Assembly (NCBI GenBank): GCA_005788935.1
Contig: SYAK01000331.1
Location: forward strand, 1-6,292
DNA length: 6,292 nt
Reading direction: 5' to 3'
From: Pseudomonadota bacterium
GTDB lineage: Bacteria > Myxococcota > UBA9042 > PHBI01
The position numbers were made by a program, and so were the translations under genes. Shown piece by piece: positions 1-5,902 of the stretch; the stretch's first letter is position 1, and each line of letters opens with the position of its first letter. The notes below the pieces were generated by a model. The model ran no database searches. It was not told the DNA's origin and saw only the letters and a list, made by a program, of their open reading frames with translations.

Positions 1-1512
1 CCGTGGGAGCCGCTCTTCAACCGCGCCCGCCTCCTCGCAAAGGACGCCGCCCGGCGGGATGCGGCCATCGCGCTGCTCGAGGAGGCCGTCCGGACCATCG
101 AGCAGGGCGACCGCGCCTTGCCCGAGGACTCGGCCGCCCTGCTCGCCCCCGACAAGGTCGAGGTCTACCGGCTGCTCGTCCGCCTGCTGCTCGCGCGCGG
201 GCGGGTCGACGCGGCCTTCCAGTACCTCGAACGCAGCAAGCTCTCCGAGCTCCGCGGGCTCACGCACAGCAGCGGAGACGGGAGCGGGGCCCTCGCCATC
301 GAGCTCGACGTGCAGGAGCGGCGACTGCAGCGGATGCTTGACGAGGCCCTTGGCGACCCCGGAAAGAACGCCCTGAAAATTCGACAGCTTGACGCGCTAC
401 TCGCTGAGACCCGCAAGAAACGTGCTACATTCATGTCGCAACTTGATCACAATAACACCGCCTTTGATGTGTACGCCGTCCGTCCGTTGCACCTCGAGAA
501 GCTGCAGGCCTACCTCGCCGACGGCGTGCTCGTCGTGGCCCCCGTGATGCTCGAGGACGGCGCGGTCGTCTTCGCGCTGACCCGCGACACCCTGACCCAC
601 TACCCGATCGACCTCCCGCCCGCCGAGCTGCGCGACCTGACCCTCGCCCTCCTCCGCGACCTCGACCCGAAGGGCGCGGCAGGTGCACGCGGGCAGGCCT
701 CGCTGACACGGGCCCGCGCGACCGCAAAGCGGCTGTATGCCGCCCTGCTCGCCCCCGCCTTCGAGGCCATCGGCACGCCGAAGACCCTCGTCGTCAGCCC
801 GACCGGTCTGCTGCGCTACATCCCGTTCGCCGCCCTGCACGACGGCGCCGCGTGGGTGGTCGAGAAGACCGACGTCGTCCACGTGACCGCGCTCGACCGC
901 GAGAAGTTCGCCGAGGGCGCGCCGAAGACCTCCGCGGACCTCGGGCTCATGGCCCTCGTCGACCCCGACGGCACCCTGCCTGGCGCCTGGACCGAGCTCG
1001 CCGGCGTCCGCGCCATCCTGCCGCAGGCCGCCATCCTCGAAGGTCCGCAGGCGAGTCAGGCGGCCCTTCGGCAGAAGCTGCGCGTCCCGGGCTACGAGGT
1101 GCTTCACCTCGCGACCCACGGTCGCCTCGACCCGAAGAACCCGAAGGTCAGCAGCATCGTGCTCGCGGACGCCCCGCTGAACTACGATGACATCCCGGCG
1201 CTGAACCCGTCGAAGACCCAGCTCGTCGTCCTCTCGGCCTGCGAGACGGCCGCGGCCCCCGACAGCTCGGGCCTCGAGGTCGCGGGGCTCGCCTACCAGT
1301 TCCAGCTCGGCCGCGTCCACTCGGTGCTCGCGACGCTCCAGCAGGTCGACGACCGCGCCACCGCGACCCTGATGACGGCTTTCTACGGGGCACTCCGCGA
1401 CGGTCTCCCCTACCGGACAGCGCTCGCCACCGGCCAGCGCGCGCTGCTCGCGACGGCCGATCTCGCCCACCCCGCCCACTGGGCGCCGTTCATCCTGATG
1501 GGGCCGCCATGA
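1..1512 (+). CDS. TPR-CHAT domain protein, caspase-like peptidase (5' end missing)
   Basis: Reading frame 1 is open from the first base, so the gene starts outside the window; 503 residues are visible (numbered here from base 1). Residues ~1-95 are helical and TPR-like, ending in the AFQYLERSKLSELRGL helix typical of the last TPR before a CHAT domain. Residues ~100-150 look like a charged helical or coiled-coil linker. The CHAT domain runs from ~160 to the end: strand VVSPTGLLRYIPFAAL (264-279), HLATHGR with the presumed catalytic His373, VVLSACETA with the presumed nucleophile Cys414, then GLEVAGLAYQF and the ending HWAPFILMGPP. Both catalytic residues are present, so an active cysteine peptidase is plausible; in known relatives TPRs act as sensor or partner-binding parts. 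The substrate cannot be read from the sequence. No Cas or gasdermin gene is visible nearby. The gene overlaps the Nudix gene by 4 bases (ATGA). A 120-base stretch at 361-480 has strikingly different codon use. Confidence 0.93.
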   Translation, partial: PWEPLFNRARLLAKDAARRDAAIALLEEAVRTIEQGDRALPEDSAALLAPDKVEVYRLLVRLLLARGRVDAAFQYLERSKLSELRGLTHSSGDGSGALAIELDVQERRLQRMLDEALGDPGKNALKIRQLDALLAETRKKRATFMSQLDHNNTAFDVYAVRPLHLEKLQAYLADGVLVVAPVMLEDGAVVFALTRDTLTHYPIDLPPAELRDLTLALLRDLDPKGAAGARGQASLTRARATAKRLYAALLAPAFEAIGTPKTLVVSPTGLLRYIPFAALHDGAAWVVEKTDVVHVTALDREKFAEGAPKTSADLGLMALVDPDGTLPGAWTELAGVRAILPQAAILEGPQASQAALRQKLRVPGYEVLHLATHGRLDPKNPKVSSIVLADAPLNYDDIPALNPSKTQLVVLSACETAAAPDSSGLEVAGLAYQFQLGRVHSVLATLQQVDDRATATLMTAFYGALRDGLPYRTALATGQRALLATADLAHPAHWAPFILMGPP

Positions 1513-1994
1513 CCGCCACCGCCACCGCCTCCCCCACCCTCGTCGTCGTCGGCCTGCTGACGCGCGGAGACGGCCCCGGGACGCGCTTTCTCGTCGCGAA
1601 GCGCCCAGCCGACAGCACCCATCTCCCGGGTGCGTGGGAGCTGCCGGGCGGCAAGGTCGAGCCCGGCGAGGCCCCCGCCGAGGCGCTCGTCCGCGAGCTC
1701 TCCGAAGAGCTCGGCCTCGTCGGGCTCTCACCCGCCGAATGCCGCCCGCTCTCCTTCAGCCACCACGTCTACGCGGCCGAGACGCGGCCCGACGGCGCGA
1801 CACGCCCCGCAAAGGCCTTGCTGCTGCTGTGCTTCCACGTGGCGCTCGCCGACGCCCACGGCGAGCCGGGGCCGCTCGCGTCCGACGCGCTCGCGTGGCT
1901 TGACCGCACCGCCCTGCTCGCCCTGCCCATGCCCGCCGCCAACGCCGCCCTGCTCTGGCAGCTCGCGCGCGGCTTCATGCATCCATGCGCCTGA
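1509..1994 (+). CDS. MutT-like Nudix hydrolase
   Basis: This is a complete 161-residue protein. The full Nudix box GX5EX7REUXEEXGU is present at residues 48-70 (Gly48, Glu54, Arg62-Glu63, Glu66-Glu67, Gly69), preceded by LPGAWELPGG, the MutT-style entry to the box. Nudix enzymes hydrolyse a nucleoside diphosphate linked to another group, using metal bound by the REUXEE glutamates. The MutT-type lead-in suggests cleaning of oxidised dNTPs (8-oxo-dGTP), but Nudix specificity cannot be settled from the box alone. No signal peptide is seen, so it should be cytoplasmic. The length is slightly above that of E. coli MutT (129 residues), with an extra loop around residues 90-105. The ATG at 1509 shares ATGA with the CHAT stop codon and has only a weak upstream GGGG, so translation is probably coupled to the CHAT gene. 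The C-terminal tail ARGFMHPCA recurs in degraded form 69 bases downstream, beyond the stop. Confidence 0.93.
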   Translation: MTATATASPTLVVVGLLTRGDGPGTRFLVAKRPADSTHLPGAWELPGGKVEPGEAPAEALVRELSEELGLVGLSPAECRPLSFSHHVYAAETRPDGATRPAKALLLLCFHVALADAHGEPGPLASDALAWLDRTALLALPMPAANAALLWQLARGFMHPCA

Positions 1995-2063
1995 ACGAAT
2001 GACGCGGCCGCCGCGGCGCTGCGCTCGCCGATAGCGCGCGGCTTCAGCCATCCGTTCGCGTGA
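1995..2063 (+). pseudogene. Decayed in-frame duplicate of the Nudix gene's 3' end
   Basis: Bases 2034-2071 align without gaps to 1965-2002 with 31 of 38 identical, including a perfect 13-base match (gcgcgcggcttca at 1965-1977 and 2034-2046). The offset is 69 bases, exactly 23 codons, so the copy stays in the Nudix frame. It would read ARGFSHPFA followed by TGA, against ARGFMHPCA followed by TGA in the real gene. The preceding codons also agree loosely (AAAAAL against AANAAL). The simplest reading is a tandem duplication of the gene's last ~20 codons, now beyond the active stop. An alternative is two copies of a short interspersed palindromic element, one of which supplied the gene's tail. Confidence 0.5.
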
Positions 2064-2087
2064 GCGCATGAACGGCTGAAGCCCGCG
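2037..2087. terminator. Bulged hairpin between convergent genes, likely bidirectional terminator
   Basis: Arms gcttcagcc (2041-2049) and ggctgaagc (2074-2082) are perfect complements. The inner gttc (2054-2057) pairs with gaac (2070-2073), leaving an atcc bulge, and a GC-rich outer extension adds pairs if one C is bulged. The hairpin lies between the stops of the Nudix gene (1994) and the minus-strand lipoprotein (2096), about 14 bases beyond the latter, which is where a shared terminator belongs. Neither side has a T-run, as is common at high GC, so the termination mechanism is uncertain. Confidence 0.6.
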
Positions 2088-2095
2088 GCACGGCC

Positions 2096-5000
2096 TCACT
2101 CGCAGTCGGTCACCGCGCAGACCGCCGCCCAGTCGCCAATCGGCCAGCTCGCCGACGCATCGAAGAGCGTCTTCGACCAGCCGTAGCCCGGCCACCGGTC
2201 AAGCACGACCGAGTAGTCGAGCCCGAAGGCCTCGGCGTAGGCCTCGAGGCGCCCCTCGAGCGTGTGGAGGTTGACGACCGCCTTCGTCCCGATCGCGAGG
2301 TTGCCGCTCTTGCCGCCGGTGTAGGCGACGGTTCCTGTGACTGGCAACTCCGCCTCGAGCAGCGTCACGGTCCCGCGCAGCCCGACGCTGACGCCCGTCC
2401 AGCCGAAGCCGCCACCGCCATAGGCGCGGATGCGGAGGTATGGCGTCAGGCCCGCGGACAGCGTCGTGGCGGGGAAGCCCATCGACGGCGAGATGGTCGC
2501 GGGGCCCGAGGTCGCATCGAGGTCCACGCGGCAGCCGAAGGCGCCCGAGACGCCCGCGAAGACCGTGATCGGCACGCCGAGGATGTTCAGGTTGGCGCCC
2601 TTCTCGACGCCGTGCTCCTTGTCGGCCTCAGCGACGGGGTTGGCGAACTCCCACTTCGGGCTGCCGCTCCAGCTGCCAGCGCCGCGGTCCTCGCCCGCCG
2701 TCAGGACGATGAGGTCGTCCCCGAAGAGCTCGAAGTCCGCGAAGTGCAGGTCGCGCGAGACGCTCAGCTGCGCCTCGAAGGTCACGATCGGCAGGTTCAC
2801 CCCGAAGACGTCGGCCGCGAGCTCGAAGAGCCCCGCCGCGTGCGGGTCCATCGCGTGGGGGTTCGCGCTGACGTCGGTCCCGCCAGCCGAGGTCACGCCG
2901 AGGTCGAACAGGATGTCGCGGCGGACGCGGACCGTCGAGGCGCTGCCGCGGACCTCGAGGTCACTCGCGACCTGGTTGAGCCGCGGCCGCCGCTCGGGGT
3001 CAAGGGCGAGGACGTCTTCGAGGGTGCAGGCGAGCGCCCGCGAGCGGGCCTCGTCCATTGTGTTGAAGAGCTGGGCGAGCAGGATCTCGTTGCTCGCCTG
3101 AGCCGCCCCGACCGACCGGGGCGCGGTCAGGGAGCTGCCGCTGCAGTCGCGATAGGTGAGGGTCCCGGACTGCACCGCGGTGAGCCCGTCCTCGGACTGG
3201 GCGCAGCGGGCGAGATCCCGCCTGACGGAGGGCTCGAGCGAGGACCGCAGCGTCGCGTGCACATCGGAGGGCGCCCAGTCGCAGGCGGTCGCGGGCCACA
3301 CACGGCGAAACCCGCCGAGTGAGCCCGGCCCCGACCCGGGGCTCGCTGGCGCGAGGCATCCGTTGTCGGCCGCCCACTCGAGGGCGTCGACAAGCCGCGC
3401 GTCCACCGCCGTGAGGGCCGAAAGCGTGCTCGCGAGGCGGGTCTCCCACATGGGAGAGCACGTGCCGTCGCCCGGATACGCGAAGCCCGGGCAGCTCGCC
3501 ACGACAGTCGCGCGGAGCGACCGGCGCTCGCTCAGCAGGTCCTGGAAGCGGCGCCGCCGCAGCGCGTGGACGGTCATGAGCGTCGGGTCGTGGTCCGCCA
3601 TCGCCATCGTGACCGTCTGCAGGCGCACCCAGCTGTCCTCGAACTTCACCTCCCGGCCCACCTTCAGCCGCCGCTCGAGGGTCGGCGACCGCGCGGCGAG
3701 CATCGCCAGCTCGGCCGTCTGGAGCGCGTGGTAGTGGTTGCGCCACGTCTCGGCCCCCGGGAGCCCGGACACGACGCCGAGGCGATAGAACGGCACCTCG
3801 GCTGGCTGAATCCCCGGCCAGGCGTTGTCCGACGTCAGGGCGCGGAGCGCGCGGCCGTCCGCGAGGCGCGCGACGATGGCGCCGTCGGTCCCGGCGTTGG
3901 CGGGATCCGCCGCCCAGATCGCCCAGTCGAGCGGGCTGCGCGAGCGCTCGGCCGCGAGGTACCGGTGGTAGTCGTGATGCAGCTGGTAGGTGAACTCGGC
4001 GCACGCGCTCATCGCCGGGGCGCTCTCCCAGCGGGTCTCGCGGGTGTTGGCGAGCCGCTCCTCGACCGAGGTCTCGAAGCTCGCCTCCTGCTGCCGCGTC
4101 ATGACCGGCGCGAGCGCTGCGTCGAGGAAGCCGGCGTCGAAATACCGCGGCGTCGCCGTCGTGGCCGAGGCCCCAGCGGGCGTCAGCGCGTAGGCGTCGA
4201 CCCACGTCTCGACCTCGGGCAACGAGGCGGCAGCCGCCGCGAGCCGATCGCCAAGGAGGGTCGCGCACGCGCTCTGCACCGCGGGGCAGAAATAGCTGCC
4301 CTTCAAGACCTTCGCGAGCGCGCCCGACGTGCCACCTGACGGTGGGGGCGCCGTCCCGAGCGCCGCGTCTTCGAGGCCCGCGAGGCAGAAGGCCTCGTCA
4401 GGCGAGGCGGGGCAGTTGGCGTTCGACACAGCCTGCACCGGGCACGCCGCGTCGCCGAGGCAGCTGTCGATGTCGGCGCAGTCGACCGCCCCGTCCCCGT
4501 CGTTGTCGGCCGCGTCATCGCAATCCTCGCCCGCGCAGGCGAGGCTCAGGCGGCAGTTCAGGTCACCGCAGTCGATGCGCCCGTCGGCGTCGTCGTCGAG
4601 CCCGTTGTCGCAGACCTCGGCTGTCCGCGGGCGGCAGGCGAGCGTGTCGACGCACATCGCGTCCTCGCAGTCCGCGAGTCCGTCGCCGTTGTCATCGACG
4701 CCGTTGCCGCATGTCTCAGGCGCGCGGCGCGCGGCCTCGACCGCTCCAGTGGCGCAGTTCTGAGCGCGGCGGCAGTCGAGGTCGTCACAGTCGACCTTGC
4801 CGTCGGCGTCGTTGTCGGCCGCGTCGTCACAGTCCTCTGGACCACCCGCGCACGCCGCCTCGCAGTCGCTGTCGGCGCAGTCTGGCGCGCCGTCGCTGTC
4901 GTCATCGGCGCCATTGGCGCAGGCGACCTCGCGCTCGGGGCGACAGCCTGGCAGGAAGGCCGGGCAGTCGGCGTCGGCGCAGTCGGCCTGCCCGTCGCCG

Positions 5001-5725
5001 TCGTTGTCGGCGCCATCATTGCAAACCTCGGTCGTGAAGCCGCAGACGCCTGGACGGCGACAGTCGCTGTCGGCACAGTCGACCGCGCCGTCACCGTCAT
5101 CGTCGGCCCCGTCGTCGCAGACGCGCTCGTCGGTCACGGCGCAGGCGGACGCCCCGCTGCAGTCGCTGTCGGCGCAGTCGAGAGCCTCGTCGCCGTCGTC
5201 GTCACGCCCGTTGCTGCAATCTTCGGGTGTGGCCGCGAGGCAGCCGAGGTCCGTCTCGCAGTCGCGGTCGGCGCAGTCGATCTGGCCGTCGCGGTCCTCG
5301 TCGAGGCCGCCGTCGCAGGCCTCGGGGGCGAGGCAGAGCGAGTCGGCGGCGCAGTCGGTGTCGGCGCAGTCGGCCGCGCCGTCGGCGTCCTCGTCGCCTG
5401 GCGTCGCGCAGTCCTCGGCCCCGCTCGCCGCACAGGCCGGGGTCGCGGCGCAGGCGTCATCCGCGCAGTCGGCGGCCCCATTTCCGTCCTCATCACCCTC
5501 CGCGGCGCAGTCCTCGGTACCCGCAGCCACGCAGCCTGGCGCTGTGGCGCAGTCGCTGTCGGCGCAGTCGCCGTCCCCGTCCCCGTCGTCGTCGACGACG
5601 TTGGCGCAGACCTCGTCGGTCGGTTCGGTCACGGGCGGCGTTTCGCCGTTGTCGCAGGCCACCCCGAGCACGGCGGTCGCGGCGAGCAGGACGCAGGGGC
5701 GGGAGAGGGCACGGATGGCACGCAT
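2096..5725 (-). CDS. Large predicted lipoprotein with 12 MopE-like Cys/Asp (metal-binding) repeats
   Basis: This 1209-residue protein starts at ATG 5725, chosen because AGGA lies 8 bases upstream and the signal peptide follows at once (RAIR positive end, then CVLLAATAVLGVA). Cys24 is a probable lipidation site, although the lipobox GVAC lacks the usual Leu at -3. Residues 38-428 hold 12 repeats of about 28 residues, each with four cysteines and, in most, a DxDxDG-type acidic loop (consensus ExCxNGxDDDGDGxxDCADxDC, then Cys ~6 later). Such repeats are common in myxobacterial surface proteins and resemble the putative metal-binding motif named after MopE; calcium binding with disulfide pinning is the likely role. 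Residues ~430-920 are mostly helical, with a His cluster (HHDYHRY, 583-589) and scattered cysteines; I recognise no family. Residues ~925-1195 are beta-rich and glycine-rich (e.g. YLRIRAYGGGGFGWTG), possibly a sandwich or barrel-like fold, ending in VCAVTDCE. It is probably at the cell surface or in the periplasm; function is unknown. Confidence 0.9.
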   Translation of the reverse strand: MRAIRALSRPCVLLAATAVLGVACDNGETPPVTEPTDEVCANVVDDDGDGDGDCADSDCATAPGCVAAGTEDCAAEGDEDGNGAADCADDACAATPACAASGAEDCATPGDEDADGAADCADTDCAADSLCLAPEACDGGLDEDRDGQIDCADRDCETDLGCLAATPEDCSNGRDDDGDEALDCADSDCSGASACAVTDERVCDDGADDDGDGAVDCADSDCRRPGVCGFTTEVCNDGADNDGDGQADCADADCPAFLPGCRPEREVACANGADDDSDGAPDCADSDCEAACAGGPEDCDDAADNDADGKVDCDDLDCRRAQNCATGAVEAARRAPETCGNGVDDNGDGLADCEDAMCVDTLACRPRTAEVCDNGLDDDADGRIDCGDLNCRLSLACAGEDCDDAADNDGDGAVDCADIDSCLGDAACPVQAVSNANCPASPDEAFCLAGLEDAALGTAPPPSGGTSGALAKVLKGSYFCPAVQSACATLLGDRLAAAAASLPEVETWVDAYALTPAGASATTATPRYFDAGFLDAALAPVMTRQQEASFETSVEERLANTRETRWESAPAMSACAEFTYQLHHDYHRYLAAERSRSPLDWAIWAADPANAGTDGAIVARLADGRALRALTSDNAWPGIQPAEVPFYRLGVVSGLPGAETWRNHYHALQTAELAMLAARSPTLERRLKVGREVKFEDSWVRLQTVTMAMADHDPTLMTVHALRRRRFQDLLSERRSLRATVVASCPGFAYPGDGTCSPMWETRLASTLSALTAVDARLVDALEWAADNGCLAPASPGSGPGSLGGFRRVWPATACDWAPSDVHATLRSSLEPSVRRDLARCAQSEDGLTAVQSGTLTYRDCSGSSLTAPRSVGAAQASNEILLAQLFNTMDEARSRALACTLEDVLALDPERRPRLNQVASDLEVRGSASTVRVRRDILFDLGVTSAGGTDVSANPHAMDPHAAGLFELAADVFGVNLPIVTFEAQLSVSRDLHFADFELFGDDLIVLTAGEDRGAGSWSGSPKWEFANPVAEADKEHGVEKGANLNILGVPITVFAGVSGAFGCRVDLDATSGPATISPSMGFPATTLSAGLTPYLRIRAYGGGGFGWTGVSVGLRGTVTLLEAELPVTGTVAYTGGKSGNLAIGTKAVVNLHTLEGRLEAYAEAFGLDYSVVLDRWPGYGWSKTLFDASASWPIGDWAAVCAVTDCE
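4442..5614 (-). repeat. Twelve-unit in-frame repeat array encoding four-Cys acidic motifs
   Basis: The units encode residues 38-65, 71-98, 104-131, 135-162, 168-195, 201-228, 233-261, 266-292, 297-324, 337-364, 370-397 and 400-428 of the lipoprotein. Every unit keeps all four cysteines (48 in total). The spacing is close to 96-99 bases per unit, with one longer linker before unit 10. Units 2 and 3 form one look-alike pair (EDCA..GDED..GAADCAD). Units 9 and 12 form another (EDCDDAADND.DG.VDC). Unit 5 has Glu in place of the loop glycine, and unit 12 has an extra residue before its third cysteine. Confidence 0.95.
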
Positions 5726-5732
5726 GGGGCTT

Positions 5733-5738
5733 TTCCTG
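5733..5738 (-). promoter_or_regulatory. Ribosome binding site of the lipoprotein gene
   Basis: On the minus strand the sequence reads CCAGGAAAAGCCCC and then ATG. The AGGA core (5734-5737) sits 8 bases before the ATG. This decides the start at 5725 over the in-frame TTG at 5758, which would place 11 extra charged residues ahead of the signal peptide. Confidence 0.7.
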
Positions 5739-5786
5739 GTCACGAGGCGGAGGCGCAAGGCGGTCCGGTCGGCGAATTAATGCTCA

Positions 5787-5816
5787 TTCATAGCGCGGAG
5801 GCCGACGCGATGCCAG
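5787..5816 (-). promoter_or_regulatory. Possible sigma70-type promoter for the lipoprotein gene
   Basis: On the minus strand, CTGGCA (5811-5816, 4 of 6 to TTGACA) and TATGAA (5787-5792, 4 of 6 to TATAAT) are separated by 18 bases. This lies at the most AT-rich spot of the gap (gaattaatgctcattcata, 5774-5792). Transcription would begin near 5780, leaving a leader of about 55 bases before the ATG. The boxes are imperfect and an extracytoplasmic-type sigma factor cannot be excluded. Confidence 0.35.
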
Positions 5817-5865
5817 CCGAAACGGCGGCGTCCGCGACCTGAAGGTGGCCCGAAAAGCCGTGACC

Positions 5866-5898
5866 TGCACGCGGGCGCCTCGACATGGCGCCGCTGCA
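5866..5898 (-). terminator. GC-rich hairpin after the HEAT-like gene
   Basis: GGCGCC at 5887-5892 and at 5874-5879 form a 6-pair stem with a 7-base loop, extended by outer TGCA/TGCA pairs (5895-5898 and 5866-5869) across a small internal loop. It begins 5-10 bases past the minus-strand stop at 5903-5905. No T-run follows directly; a TTTT occurs only at 5853-5856. It suggests that the lipoprotein gene is transcribed separately. Confidence 0.4.
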
Positions 5899-5902
5899 AG
5901 GT

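Noticed and set aside
118..120. TTG as the start of the CHAT protein
   Set aside because: The frame is open and protein-like (helical TPR-type sequence) all the way to base 1, so the gene is simply cut by the window edge.
397..1731. Minus-strand open frame of 444 codons opposite the CHAT and Nudix genes
   Set aside because: It spans two convincing genes with intact motifs on the other strand. Its product is low-complexity Arg/Gly/Glu typical of high-GC antisense frames.
2264..4339. Plus-strand open frames opposite the lipoprotein's C-terminal two thirds (e.g. 2264-3322 and 3566-4339)
   Set aside because: They are products of GC bias, with Arg/Ala/Gly/Glu-rich sequence and no motif, whereas the minus-strand frame is continuous through the repeats to the C terminus.
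4442..5614. Regularly spaced repeats resembling a CRISPR array
   Set aside because: The ~96-base period is an in-frame protein repeat. The conserved parts vary at third codon positions, the 'spacers' are coding, and no cas gene is present.
5756..5758. TTG as the start of the lipoprotein
   Set aside because: The ATG at 5725 has a well-placed AGGA and begins directly with a normal signal peptide. The TTG would add 11 charged residues and has no clear ribosome binding site.
4342..5780. Long plus-strand open frames (e.g. 4797-5780 and 4342-5037) with Ser/Gln/Ala- or Arg-rich products
   Set aside because: They are antisense to the repeat array. Their repetitive composition (SAQS-like periods) is the mirror of the DCADxDC codons, and they lack credible starts or domains.
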